From NCBI GenBank assembly GCA_963693085.1, contig OY856412.1:1124383244-1124447243 (forward strand): 64,000 nucleotides of DNA. The letters are read 5' to 3'. Numbering within the stretch: the stretch's first letter is position 1; the number at the start of each line of letters is the position of its first letter. The notes beneath the pieces are model-generated. The model searched no databases, was not told the origin of the DNA, and saw only the letters and a program-made list of their open reading frames with translations. Both the position numbers and the translations under genes were made by a program. This stretch comes from Alisma plantago-aquatica. Lineage: Eukaryota; Streptophyta; Magnoliopsida; Alismatales; Alismataceae. Below, one piece after another: positions 1 to 11,374 of this stretch.

Positions 1-1168
1 TAAAAATTGGTTACAAGATGCTTCCTCTAAGGAGTTACATGTTTTATCATCATAATTGTACATATGAGAAAAAGTATCTATAAAGTCCTCCTTACAAGAT
101 GTAATGTCTAAAAGTAGTTTCATCTATTCATCATATTTTGACATCATCTTATCTATCATGTACCTAAAACATCGTGAAAAAAAGTACAAATCAACATATC
201 GAAATATACTATTTACGTGGGTTGCATGCAGGAGTGCGTAAGTACATACAAAATCTATTCCATCAATTACTTACAAATAAAAATGGGTGTTTTATTCACA
301 TAATATTTCTTTATGTGATACTCATAGTGGAATTATAATTGAACAAAATCTAAATAAACATCCAGCAATTCTGTTGTTCAATCCTCTAGGAAACCTCAAC
401 AAAAACTGACAAACAATAATATGGGTAGTCATAATCTTAACCATGTACCTTTTATAGAATCATGCAGATTATGAAGCGGTGTATACTTCAAGTATATTGA
501 CAAATCAAGTAAGAAAATTAAGCAATCAATATGGAATGTGCATGTATGTATATCCAAAAGTGTTACCATCACATCATCAAATTTAAACCCTACTTGAATC
601 CTAATCTAAAGTTCATGTATCGAGCTATCATTAAAGTTATACTTTGCTACCCTAATTCCCATGTTAATGACTCAAGAAACCTAATTCAAATTAAGTGTAG
701 TCATGATTATCAAATCTACCATGTTATTGTATTATGAACACTAGATTCAATTATGTTCCTTAATAGCAAAGCAAATTATGATATTTAAACCTATAAGCAT
801 GACTATCCAGTTTATAAACCTTAATTATCATGTATGTGATCATTCACTTTATAAATCCTAATTATCATCACTATTATCATAATCATCTCTAATTACTATT
901 ATATTCCACAATATCAAATAATAACAAAAAAATAAAGCCTTTAATGTTTTCAACATTTAATACCCAAATATAGGGGTTTCATACATTAATCACCACTTTA
1001 ATACATATTTGCACTAATCGTGGAAATGGAAGAATAATTAGAGTCTTAAAGTATTTTCTTTAGATTCCTCTCATTTTTCTAATCAATTTTCATACATAAT
1101 TCATTTTCATCTGAGTTACCAATAATTTTATGAATTTTTTGTAAGATTGGAGTTTCTAGGCCAATTAA
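1..1168. other. AT-rich stretch, no gene recognised
   Basis: Very AT-rich sequence with stops in all frames. The only ORF (68 codons from 531) has no recognisable motif and looks like chance. I see no RNA gene or repeat boundary before the start of element A's LTR. Confidence 0.6.
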
Positions 1169-3081
1169 TGAATGCATATTCATCATTTAGGATAACTAAT
1201 TAATAATTTTTTAGTAATTTTAGTTTAATTTGGAAATTAATTACAATTTCATCCTCCCAGTATTCCTTTTCCAGAACTTTTATGATATTTCTCTTAATTT
1301 TTAGGAATTATTGAAGCATTTAAATCAATATATGAAAAGATGAAGATATGATGCCTTTAAGATTTCCCGAAGAGTTTGATATACTTTCCACCAAAATAGT
1401 CATAACTCTCACATAAAAATTCTAAATTTGGAATTTAGATATATTTTGGAAATATATTTTCAATTTCTATAGGAAAATCATATTTCTCGATAACTTTGAA
1501 AGTTATTTGACTGTCTGTCCAACCAACCAGTGAACCAGTGAACGTGCCTGTTTATTTTCTCGCAGTTTCCGATTTAAATGTATACCTTGCAACAAAATGG
1601 GCATAACTCTCAGACCAAAAGGCTACATTTAATGCACAAGTACTCATTGAAAAGGAAATTAAAAGACCTACAGGAAAAACATATTTTTCGGCGTACTTTA
1701 AAGCTAGTGACTAGATGAAATTTGCATGAAACTTCGGGAACGAGAATCTACAAATTGAGAGTCAGAATTTGAAAGGTCAAAAGAAGGCAATATGATTTTA
1801 TTTATTGCCTATTGAAGAAGGAAATTATTCTCTTGACTAAGAGATACAAAAGCCACCTCTTCCACTTTCTTCTCCTCTCCTTTTAGGGTTCCTGCCCTCC
1901 TTCCCCTATAAAAGGAGAGGAGACTCTAATAAGAAAAGGAATCCAAAATTTTGTACTTACATACTAGTTGATGTTATGTTACATGCATTCTTAGTGTAAT
2001 CCTTCCATTCAGCAATAAAAATTAGTTCTTTCTTCTACATATGGACTTCTTTATTTCTCTCTTCTCGTTCTTTCTCTTGGAGCGGGGGATAAAGAAAGCA
2101 AGCTATTTTATTGTCACCACCTTGGTCTTTTTGGAGATTCTGGATTTGTGGTCTATGGCTTCCTATCTTTTTCTCCTTGTTTCTCCATTCCTTACTATGG
2201 CTAGCAAGTAGTCTTCTTATCGAGGCAAGGGGAATTGCTCCTTAGCCTATGTGTTGATCATATCAAATTCTATATAACTTTCTACATGGATGGTTTTTGG
2301 TTTAGAAAATTATTGATTTTAATGAAGTAATTAATCATTTTCATCGTATGTTAATTCCAATGGATATGACTTTGGGAACTGGAGTTTAGAATGACTAAAC
2401 CAATTCCATAGGGATTTTGATGCGATCATAGATATTTACGCATTAGGATTATAAACTAAGAAGCATGAGCGTTAGGACCAATGGGCTCACATGTAGTTTG
2501 TCTCTTGCATTTTGTTTATGAATGATTTGCATACCTTTGTTTCTATCTTGACTGTCGTGTATCATAGATTTTTTTTCACTTTGGCTAAGGCAGTGAAAAC
2601 CCCTTAGCCTCGATGCCTTCTTTCATTGATTTCAATTGTTCCTTGTAACACTTGTTTTTCCCATTGCTTTCTTTTTAATTCTTGCAATTTCATACTTGTC
2701 TTTAGATAATCTTTTATTTTGTGCTAACAATATTTTCTAGACTTTACCTTTCTTTAGTTTAATTTTTTCATTCATGATTAGTATAATATTTACCTTCCTT
2801 GCACTTTTCAATTCTTTCTTTAATTTCTTTGCACTTTTATTACTTGCATTAGTGTAAATAAACCAATCTCTCAATAAAAATTTAATTTCTTGTTCAATCA
2901 CACAAAAATACCAAAAAGAAATAAAAAAAGTAAAAAATCAATCGGGATGAAAGGATCAATCTTAATAAGTTGTCCTATGGGATTTGATATCTTTCTATTC
3001 TATGCCTTAATTGGAAAGTAAACAAATGTTTAAACTCTAGGATTAATCACCTAGTTTTTGGTGCATGAATGACTCATATCA
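1169..3081 (+). repeat. Element A 5' LTR
   Basis: It begins TGAATGCATATTC and ends CATATCA, three bases before the PBS. Bases 1169 to about 1340 align with 7456-7640 with scattered substitutions and small gaps (roughly 15% by eye), so this is an old insertion. A TATA box and an AATAAA lie in promoter-then-polyadenylation order, as expected of U3-R-U5. Confidence 0.75.
1907..1915 (+). promoter_or_regulatory. TATA box of element A LTR
   Basis: TATAAAAGG follows a pyrimidine-rich tract and lies about 740 bp into the LTR. It is the only good TATA match there. An AATAAA polyadenylation signal follows at 2014-2019, about 100 bp downstream. Confidence 0.6.
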
Positions 3082-3084
3082 AAA

Positions 3085-3105
3085 TGCACTGTTGCCGAGA
3101 ACAAC
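3085..3105 (+). other. Element A primer-binding site (degenerate)
   Basis: TGCACTGTTGCCGAGAACAAC lies three bases past the LTR end. It resembles the Athila/Tat PBS in element B (TGGCGCCGTTGCCGGGGA), with several substitutions. Priming tRNA inferred by family. Confidence 0.65.
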
Positions 3106-3421
3106 TAACTGATTTCTCAAACCCAAAAAAAATTCTGACAGAACTTTTTTTTATTTTTTCATGCCTTCCAAGAAAAATTCCAGAAATGTTAATTCCTCTT
3201 TTTGCTGAGTTTTCATTCCAGTAGTACATTTTTTCTACAACCACTTATTATCTGTATAATTGTGCATACAACGCCTGTCGAACGTTAATTTTGTGCCGCC
3301 AATTTTTAATCTTGAGCCAGAAAGAACCATCCATCATTTGAATAGACAAACCCAACTTAGGATGGATGAAGAATAAGTTGTATGTAGGATTGAGCAGGCA
3401 CTTTCTTCTCAAAGAGAACTT

Positions 3422-4810
3422 ATGATGGATGAATGTGTTGTCCAAGAAGTCAATTTGTGGGTAACCTATATTGTTGAGCAAGAGGCCATAGAAACCACTC
3501 AGAGGGAGGCTGAGAGAAAAAAACAATTAAAAGATTTTTCCACTCCAAAAACTGGATATGCACAACATCCAATTGTGCCACCTGTGATTACTGCCTCCCA
3601 ATTTAAGATCCGCACTCAGTGGATCACCATTCTCCAAGTCAACCCATTTTCTGAAAACAAGGGTGAGAGATGTCAAGATCACCTTGAACATTTCACCGAC
3701 CTTAGCTCCTTGACTAAGATCCCATGTTTCTCTGAAGATTCCATTAGACTTAGGCTTTTCAAATACTCTCTCTTAGGGCCAACCAACGATTGGGATCATG
3801 CCATGGAGAGTAAAAAACCCATCACCACTTGGGAAGCGCTTCAAACAATTTTTTTGGATAAATACTTTCCTCCTTTTCTTACTTATGAGATCAGGGGACA
3901 AATCCTTCTCTTTTCAATGGTCATCGAAGAAATTTTAGGAGAAGCTTGGGAAAGATTTAGGGAACTCCTACGTCACTGCCCCCATCATGACATCTCCCAA
4001 TCTCAACTCATTGAGATGTTCTACCATGGTGTTGATGACGACTCAAAGAAATTTTTTGACTCCTCATCTGGAGGAAACTTCATGTTTTAGAGATTGAGTA
4101 GAGTTTGGGAGGTTTTAAAACATGCCTATGAAACTCAAGGAAGGCGAGGAACCGATGGGGTTCTCAAGGTTTCCAAAGCAGAGATAAATCCTGACGTTCA
4201 AAAAATTGCTAAAGTGCTTAAATTGATTTCTTTGAAATAGGATCACCTAGAATCTTCCTTCAATGCCTACGAGAGGCAACCTCAACATGTTAGGGCTTTT
4301 GATTTTCTTTGTGGGATATACCAAGGGTATGATCATCCTACCCTTCAATGTCAATATCTCTACAACACTCCTATGCAACCGACAATTGGTCAACCAATAC
4401 AAGACTTAAACTCCATCCATAGTATTCTGGGTCAAGCTTACTACACTCCTAACCAAGCTAGAAATCATCTTGGATTTCAATATGGAAACCCTTCAGGAGA
4501 TGAAAACTCCTCTCAACTTCCCTCCCCACAAATACCACCTCATCCTCAAGCAAGCACTCATCCCCCATCAGGCTTCCCCAACAATCATAACAACCAATAG
4601 AATTCCGGGAATCAAGGAAATTATATGGGAAATTTCCAAAACCGTTGTCCTTACCAGGGGCAATAGTATCAAAACCTTCATCAACCTCCACCTCAACAAC
4701 AAAAGAATGTCCCCACTCCTTCAACTAATGATAATTTAACTTCATTAGAGCAAATCATGATAGCACATCAGAAGTTTATTGATGCTCAGTTTGCCCGTCT
4801 ATTTGCTTAA
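3422..4810 (+). pseudogene. Element A gag, broken by nonsense codons
   Basis: One reading frame encodes a Ty3-gypsy capsid-type gag, the structural protein of the particle. It carries the Retrotrans_gag region: the WERFRELLRHCPHHD stretch near 3946-3990, followed by QLIEMFYHGVDDD. The same order is present in element C's gag. In-frame TAG codons interrupt it at 4088, 4238, 4598 and about 4664; the first two align with glutamine in C. The C-terminal part is rich in glutamine, asparagine and proline, and I see no zinc knuckle. The frame continues upstream of the first ATG (3422) with a TAA near 3373, so the true start is probably lost. The copy is not translatable as it stands. Confidence 0.8.
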
Positions 4811-4861
4811 TAAAAACTCCCTGCCAACACATTTTCTGGCCAACCTGAACCCAACCCCAGG

Positions 4862-5690
4862 CATATAGAACAACTTAAGGTTATTACTACCAGATCCGAC
4901 CTTACCACACAAGAATAAGGAAGTTTCCCCATCATAGATTTTGACCATGGGGGTGGCAAAGAGGTTGCTGTTGTCCCTCAGGCACTAAGATCACCTCCCC
5001 CATAAGAGGCGAGCCTTGTATATAAGTAGTGTGTACCTTTTTCCGACCGACTGAAGAATACCCAATTAGACTCTAGGTTCTACAAATTCAAAGAAATTAT
5101 GAGAAAGTAATGCTTCAACATCCCACTTTTGGACGCTATGAGTGGTCTGCCTAAATGGAAAAAGTTCCTCAAAGCCCTTCTAAATCGTAAAGGCACTACC
5201 AAAGAATCTGAAATAGTAAAATTGGCTAAATTACATCAGACATCATCCAGAGTAAAACACCAAAGAAATTCAAAGACCCAAGATATTTTGAGATCACTTA
5301 TTCTATCAATGACTCTACCAGCCATTCAGGGCTAGATGATCTTGGAGATAGCATATCCATCATCCCTTTAAACATGTGCAGAAGGTTCGATCTCACTGAT
5401 GTTAGACCCACTCCGATGCGTATTCAACTAGCAGAATCTTCCAATACCAAGCCTATTGATATTATTGATGATGTGTTGGTCAGTTCAGAAATTTCTATAT
5501 CCCTTGTGACTTTGTGGTACTTGATATAAAAGAAGACACTTTCTACTCCCTCATCTTTGGCCGACCATTCCTCACCATGTCTAGGACCCTCATCAACGCT
5601 GAGGCAAGACTTCTCATACTACGAGTGGGAACAGAGTTCATAAATGTCCAAGCCTTCGGGTGTAGCATGAAGTACACCTAGGAGGAAGAA
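4862..5690 (+). pseudogene. Element A protease region (degenerate)
   Basis: This matches the region of element C that links gag to the aspartic protease. A segment at 5129-5250 aligns with C (LPKWKKFLKALL against a similar block). Around 5335-5690, in another frame, lies a protease-like block with DDLGDSISIIPLN, the Athila-type DLG active-site motif, and IFGRPFL. Frame changes and stops separate the blocks. The frame ends just after the protease core; the RT that should follow is absent. Confidence 0.7.
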
Positions 5691-5786
5691 GTCTATATTC
5701 TCGAATGTATAGACCAGTTCAATAAGATGCAACAACGTTTCCTTAATTCTGAACCACCACCTATGACCTAAACCCAAATTTCTCTA

Positions 5787-6380
5787 GTGGATAACCAAGT
5801 TGCTATTCAAACTACCCCAGCCAGCCCTATCAACATGGACATTTCCCCTCCCACTATTCCTATTGTGGGCACAACCAACATCACCACTCAAAAAAATTCC
5901 CCTCCGACAACCCCCTCTCCCATCATAACCATACTCATTTCCTCTCCTCCCTCCCCCTTTGAGGGACCTCTCTATGATAACTGCCAAATGCCTTATGAGC
6001 CACCACTACATATCACTACCCAAGTAGTGCAACCAAATCTCATGGATGGATACTCCGACTATCATGCCTTCACCCCAACCCCTATTGGCATTAGTGGACA
6101 ACTTATGACCGAACAACTGCGATTCAATCAAAATAATGCTCCTTATAATAATTATCCTTATGCAAATGAGATTCAATGTGACTACTCCCTACCACATGTC
6201 AAACCATGGGGACCTAACCGTCTTGATTTCAATTTTTGTCCTTGGTATACCGATGTATGCCAAGCCATCCAGGATATATTTCAAGACACAGAGGCAAAGA
6301 TGATGGAGTGGTCTCAAGGAAATCAATCAAGTCACTACAACAACCATGCCTCCTCATCCGCTCCTTCACCGCATTACTAA
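5787..6380 (+). CDS. Element A proline-rich ORF, function unknown
   Basis: This 197-codon ORF follows directly after the protease remnant, where an autonomous element would carry RT. Its first third is proline- and threonine-rich (several PPT, SPP and TP repeats); the rest is tyrosine- and proline-rich with no domain I recognise. It may be a remnant of the third ORF that Athila-type elements carry downstream of pol, or just a long open stretch. Its end falls shortly before a hairpin-plus-polypurine module (6425-6465). Confidence 0.4.
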   Translation: MDNQVAIQTTPASPINMDISPPTIPIVGTTNITTQKNSPPTTPSPIITILISSPPSPFEGPLYDNCQMPYEPPLHITTQVVQPNLMDGYSDYHAFTPTPIGISGQLMTEQLRFNQNNAPYNNYPYANEIQCDYSLPHVKPWGPNRLDFNFCPWYTDVCQAIQDIFQDTEAKMMEWSQGNQSSHYNNHASSSAPSPHY

Positions 6381-7455
6381 CTGCCACCATTGTGATCTTC
6401 ATCCCTCCATATCAGGTTTGGGTTTTGTTCGGGATGAGTAAAAATCTAAGTCTGGGGTGGAAGTGGGTGGTATGATTCTATCGCACCCTCCTATCTTTTC
6501 CCTTATTTTTCTTTATTTTTATGCATGTATTTTTTTAGTTTATGGCCTTTATCTAGTCGGCCATCCCTTTCTATTTTATTTAGTTAAGGCCATTATCTAG
6601 TCTGTCCATGATTAGACATCTATCATTGTCTCCCAAATTGAATTTCGTATTTTTTTTGCAAAATCTATTACAAATTTCCATGTCTAAAATCATTGTGTCA
6701 CCTAGGACCCCTAAATAACATCACTCCTTAGAATAGTATGAAAGTCACATGTAATCAATCAAAACCAAGAATAATATTTCCCTATATTTAAATAAATGTA
6801 TTATTTTGTTATAAAACTTGTATGATGTGAATTATAGGAATATTCTTAATAGAGCAATGACACTCTCTAGAAAAAATGTTGAAAGTTATAAGCACAAGAA
6901 CATCTCTTCCTTTCCTGTGTTTTTCTTCTAGAAAAGAGAAGCAAAGAATAACCACTTGAAAAAAATGAAGTCCCGGATGATATGCTTCCCAAAATAAACT
7001 CCATATCCCACAAAGGGTGTACCATCAAAAAGATGCCAAAGTACACAAGAAAAAAATTGTGACCAATGTAGCAACAACTCTGCAAAATCCAAATCCTGAG
7101 TCAAATAGAGGAGGGAACAATTTTTTTATTACTTCCTTCTTTATTCACACCCGTCCTTCTTCCTATTCTTGTTCAAATAATTTACAAAAAATTCAAATAT
7201 TGAGAGTGTCAAAGCAACAGTAAGACAAAGCCTATTTTTCTACAAATTCACATTTTAGAAGGAAAATTTGACATAGGAAATATAGAACTTTATGCTATGT
7301 GGTTTCAGGAGATTGGGTCACTTGGCCAAAATTTAGAGGTGAGGACTATAGTGATATTATGAAAGTGAGGATGACATATTGGGAGTATAAATTAGACTTT
7401 ATTTTCAGTTTAATTTGCTCAGGATGAGCAAAGATTCAAGTTTGTGGAATTTTAA
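6381..7455 (+). other. Element A 3' untranslated region with two hairpin-polypurine modules
   Basis: It is non-coding. At 6425-6465 a TTCGGGATGAG box is followed by CTAAGTCTGGGGTGG. At 7418-7450 a near-copy (TTGCTCAGGATGAGCAA, then CAAGTTTGTGG) sits directly before the 3' LTR and would be the working polypurine tract. Around 7025-7125 there is a block shared with element C (AAAAAGATGCCAAAG, then GAGTCAAATAGAGGAG). Confidence 0.6.
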
Positions 7456-7640
7456 TGAAAGCATATCATCATTTATTTTTGCATTATTTCGGATAATTAA
7501 TTAATTTTTTTTAATAATTTTAGTTTAATTTGGAAATCAATTACACTTTCAACCTCCCAATATTCCTTTTCTATTTTTTCATGATATTTCTCTCAATTTT
7601 TAGAAATTATTGAAGCATTTAAAACAAGATATGAAAAGAT
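7456..7640 (+). repeat. Element A 3' LTR, first 185 bp only
   Basis: It starts TGAAAGCATATC after the polypurine tract and aligns with 1169-1341. Similarity to the 5' LTR stops at 7640 (GAAAAGAT). Confidence 0.75.
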
Positions 7641-7672
7641 CTAATGAGGTCCACAAGGGGGCATTTCTTATA
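7641..7672. other. 32-bp filler at the left inversion breakpoint
   Basis: This short stretch matches neither element A's LTR nor element B's LTR. B homology starts at 7673 (GACGGCTG). It may be filler DNA made during end joining, or a scrap of the missing copia 3' LTR. Confidence 0.5.
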
Positions 7673-8676
7673 GACGGCTGTTGTTATTTGACGACCTAAT
7701 TAGGGACTTATACCTAATGACGGCCTCCGAGACGAGAGGATCATCTCATTTTGGATTGCACGAGTGCCGAGGAGGAGAGAAAGGAGAACGGAGGCCGAGA
7801 AGCTCATCCCGGGTGATTCAGACGCTGCCGAAGATGATTTCCACCACCGACAGGCGGGGGAAGCTCGTGTTCTACGCCAAGGATCCACCGGTTCTTCTCC
7901 GTTCAGGGGTTTTCCCATTTATTTCCCGTTTTTCTTATGAATTCCCCAATTTCTACCATGTATTCGTGTGAGATGAACATGAGAGGCTAAAACCCTCAAT
8001 CTTTAGGACCGGGAGTAGCCCGGGAATGCATTGTATGACATTTTTATATCAATAATTCATATTTTTCTCTCAAATCTGTGGTATAGATTCGTTTTCTCCA
8101 TTTCTATTGTTATGCTTGATCACCATAATAATAATTTAACACCCTTAATCACTTCGACAGAAGGATTAACGGTTGAAAAGATATGAATTCTACATTAATC
8201 AATAAAACCCTTGACAAAGGAGTTGTAAAATTAATGGTGGGAACTGAGAGACCGTTTTTAATGCGCTTAGTTTAGGGGAATGATTACTACGATGGTGGAA
8301 TCAACCTAAATCTAAGTAGTGAATTACACCACGACAGTGGGTAATTCTGTTTTCAGGCCACTACCCGGATAGAGAGAGAAGTGTGAGGAATTATATGAAA
8401 CCTAATACAATGTTGACCTGCGGTGAAACCGCCATCCTAAAGATATCCCTTTGAATTGATTAAATTAACCTTTAATCGATTGTTTTCTTTGTTTGATTTT
8501 TATTTTCTTTTTAATTTGAACACAAAACCCTACTTTGTTAATTGGTCTAGCTGATTGCGATTAGTTAGTAGAAGTCTCCAGTAATTCACGTATCCCTGAG
8601 TTCGACTCGGGCCTCACAAGGCCTATATTACTCGACGCGTATACTTGCGTTTAAGCGCGTAGTAAAATACACGTCA
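7673..8676 (+). repeat. Element B 5' LTR, 5'-truncated
   Basis: It corresponds to LTR positions 551-1554 of the complete 3' copy and ends ACACGTCA. The missing part includes the dyad cluster. The first 90 bp of an LTR of this type survive at 29142-29231 in inverse orientation. Confidence 0.9.
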
Positions 8677-8682
8677 AGTTTT

Positions 8683-8700
8683 TGGCGCCGTTGCCGGGGA
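8683..8700 (+). other. Element B primer-binding site
   Basis: TGGCGCCGTTGCCGGGGA begins six bases after the LTR end. This is the PBS typical of plant Athila/Tat Ty3-gypsy elements, usually assigned to tRNA-Asp. Confidence 0.9.
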
Positions 8701-8865
8701 TACGGCGAATTATTGGCACTTTGAGTGCTAAGAGCGGCCACTCTAGGCCACATTTTTTTTTATTTTAAAAACAATTTCAAAAAAATTCCTTTATTTCTCT
8801 ATCATTGTGTTGACTCGTTCAAAGCATTGTACTGAACCCCTATTTCCATATTTTAGGTACTTTGC

Positions 8866-11199
8866 ATGGTGCACACACGTAGTCGAGACTACGTGAATCG
8901 CACACCTGAGGTTCCATCTGCGGGACCAGAGGACGAGGACTACTACGAGGAGGAACACCACAGTGATATAAATTCTGAATCTGAGCAAGAACAAGAAGAA
9001 GTAATGGCTGAAGCACAGACAATATGGGAGAAGATCAAGGCGTCTTCTTCCTCGGCATCAAAGGGGCCTATAAAGAAACAGCGGCTAAACATTCCAACCT
9101 ACAAGATCGATCCAGCACTGATTAACCTGGTTAAATCAAACGCATTTCATGGATTAAAAAATGAAGATCCAGTGGCCCACATCAGCCAGTTCGTGGAGAA
9201 CTGCGATATGGTGAAGATGGATCGATTTCCACAGGATATGCTCTACCTCAAGTTATTCCCGAGTTCCTTGGCTGGAGTGGCAAGAGAGTGGCTTCATAAC
9301 CTCGATGACGAGTTTGTCGAATCATGGGATCACATGGTGGAGGTTTTCTTCGAGAGGTTCTTCCCTCCTGAGAAGACCAATGATATGATCCGGAAGATCC
9401 ACAATTTCACCCAACAGGCGGGTGAAACTTATTTTGAGACTTGGGAGCGATTCCAAGTCATGTTGAGGAGATGTCCACACCATGGACTGGACAAGGAAAC
9501 CCAAGTGAAGATCTTCTACTTTGCTCTCTCCGAGCATGATAGAAGCAATTTGGACTCGGCCGGTTCAGGATTTTTCTTGAACAACACTGATACAAGATGC
9601 TGGGAGATATTAAAGAACATGGCTAGGAAATAGTCATGGGGCGACAGAGGTGCAGTGGAACATGTCAAGGCTGCCGGTGAATCCAGAATAGTGAGGGAGC
9701 TCAATGATAAGCTAGATCTTCTAGGCAAGAAGCTGCTAACTAAGGAAGATGCATCTGAGGATGAGGAAGCCCAAGTGAAGTTCATGCAACAACATGGCTA
9801 TAGAAACAATGACTATGCATGGAGAAAGGATAAAAAGTTTTCATGGAAGGATCCAAATAATTTTCTGCAGGATCCGGATGCCAAACCACAGCAAAGAACC
9901 GAGGAAAAGAACACTGAATTGCTATGTCAAATGGTTCAGCAAAACCAAGAGATGATGGCCATGTTTGGTAAACAATTACAAACTCAAGGTGACATTCTAA
10001 CCAAATTTGGGCAGACGCTGCAAAGCCATGGAGCACAGATGCGGGCATTAGAGACCACCGTGGTACAGATTTCAAATGAAGTGGCGGCCATCAAGCACGC
10101 CAATCAACAGAAACCAGCTGAGAATGCGAATGTGGCCCAAGCACATCATCAGGTTAAGTACATGTCGGTGGTAAGAAATGAGGAATCTCAGGTGCAAGAA
10201 GCTGTAGAAGAAAGAAAAATGACTTTCAATGTGAATGCAACACCGGCGATACCGTATCCACGCACTTACTATAGATTGTCAGGCGGAAACCATTTCTTCA
10301 AAAAATCAGAGAGAGTTGTGAGTATGGTATCTCCATCTAGGCAAGAGGAGCAGGTGCAGGTTGTTTGTGCACATGTGGAGACATCTGAGGCGAGAGAGGA
10401 ACCACAACAAGCTGCTACTATTGATGATGTCTCGCCAAAGCCCACGTCCGAGGGAATGATTGAAGCAAGCTTAGGGGAGGGACCCCCGAAAAGCGCTTAT
10501 GTGCCACCTCATAGGCGTGTTGAGGCAGCTGATGTTTCGGATCCGGTAAATTCTAAGTCAAAGAAAGAGCATCGTCACTTTAAGAAATTTCTGGAGATAT
10601 TTCAAGAACTCCACATCAATATTCCATTAGTGGAGATGATCGAGAAAGTACCCGCCTATGGGAGGTTCATCAAGGAAATCATCAATAAGAAGAGGCGGAT
10701 AAAAGACGATGAAATTTATTGGATGAATGAGACGGTGAGCTCTATGATCCAAGGGAGTTCACCAAAGAAGAGAAAGGACCCAGGAGGTTTTTACATAGCG
10801 TGCTCAATAGGTGGTCAACATTTTCCTAAAGCGCAATGTGATTCCGGCGCTAGCATAAATCTCATGCCTTTGGCGACATTTCAAAAGCTGGGGTTAAAAG
10901 AGATAAAGAGGTCAGCCGCAACAATTGAATTGGCGGATGGGTCTACCGTGAGACCCTATGGAGTATGTGAAGATGTTCTAGTCCAAGTGGACAGATTCAT
11001 ATTTCCGGTGGACTTTGTCGTTATGGATATGCCACCACTCCAAAGCTGTGAAATTCTCCTAGGAAGACCGTTTCAAGCAACGACAGATGTCGTGACTGCC
11101 TTAGGCAGAGGGACTTTGTCCTTGGGTATTGGAGGAGATCGAGTCAAATTCAAATTACCAAATGATCCTCTAAGCCCAGTTCCCAAGGTGAAGAGATGA
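8866..11199 (+). CDS. Element B gag-protease polyprotein, one in-frame TAG
   Basis: A single 777-codon frame is interrupted only by TAG at 9631-9633. The first part has an acidic N-terminus and a Retrotrans_gag capsid region (about residues 85-230, with the WERFQVMLRRCPHHGLD block). A long charged, glutamine-rich linker follows. Near the C-terminus is a retropepsin-like aspartic protease: CDSGASINLM with the catalytic Asp at about residue 659, a hydrophobic strand region, and EILLGRPF about 75 residues later. Gag would form the particle and the protease would mature it. The frame ends about 50 codons after the protease with no RT. ATG 8866 is the first start after the PBS and begins MVHT, like the second gene. 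The TAG could be a CAG-to-TAG mutation or, less likely, a read-through site. Confidence 0.85.
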
Positions 11200-11217
11200 T
11201 GATTGTCACACCGTCTA

Positions 11218-11262
11218 GCCTAAGACGTTAAATAAGGGCGCTTGTTGGGAGGCAACCCAACC
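11218..11262 (+). other. Athila-type post-pol stem-loop
   Basis: GTTGGG-AGGCAA-CCCAAC (11244-11261) is a perfect 6-bp stem with a 6-nt loop, preceded by GGGCGCTT. Autonomous Athila elements carry this kind of motif just after the integrase stop; element C has its equivalent at 16996-17030. Here it directly follows protease, which marks where RT to integrase was lost. Confidence 0.6.
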
Positions 11263-11374
11263 ATTGGTACATTAGGATAGTTTAATTTTAGTCGTAGATT
11301 GTTTTTATTTCGTTTAAATTTTAGTTTAAAAATGATACCTTGATCTGTTCGTGGAATGTGCAGGCACAGGCAGG

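Larger units (their letters stand above)
1169..7640 (+). mobile_element. Element A: decayed, non-autonomous Athila/Tat-type Ty3-gypsy retrotransposon
   Basis: The element has a 5' LTR (1169-3081), a degenerate PBS of the Athila/Tat type, a gag frame with several stops, a broken protease region, a proline-rich ORF, two hairpin-plus-polypurine modules, and the first 185 bp of the 3' LTR. The start of the 3' LTR (from 7456) aligns with the start of the 5' LTR (from 1169), which defines the pair. No RT, RNase H or integrase homology is visible between protease and 3' LTR, so the copy depended on enzymes supplied by a relative such as element C. Its right end is lost at the inversion breakpoint near 7640-7672. 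Confidence 0.8.

Noticed and set aside
531..737. 68-codon ORF near the window start
   Set aside because: No motif and AT-rich context; length is expected by chance.
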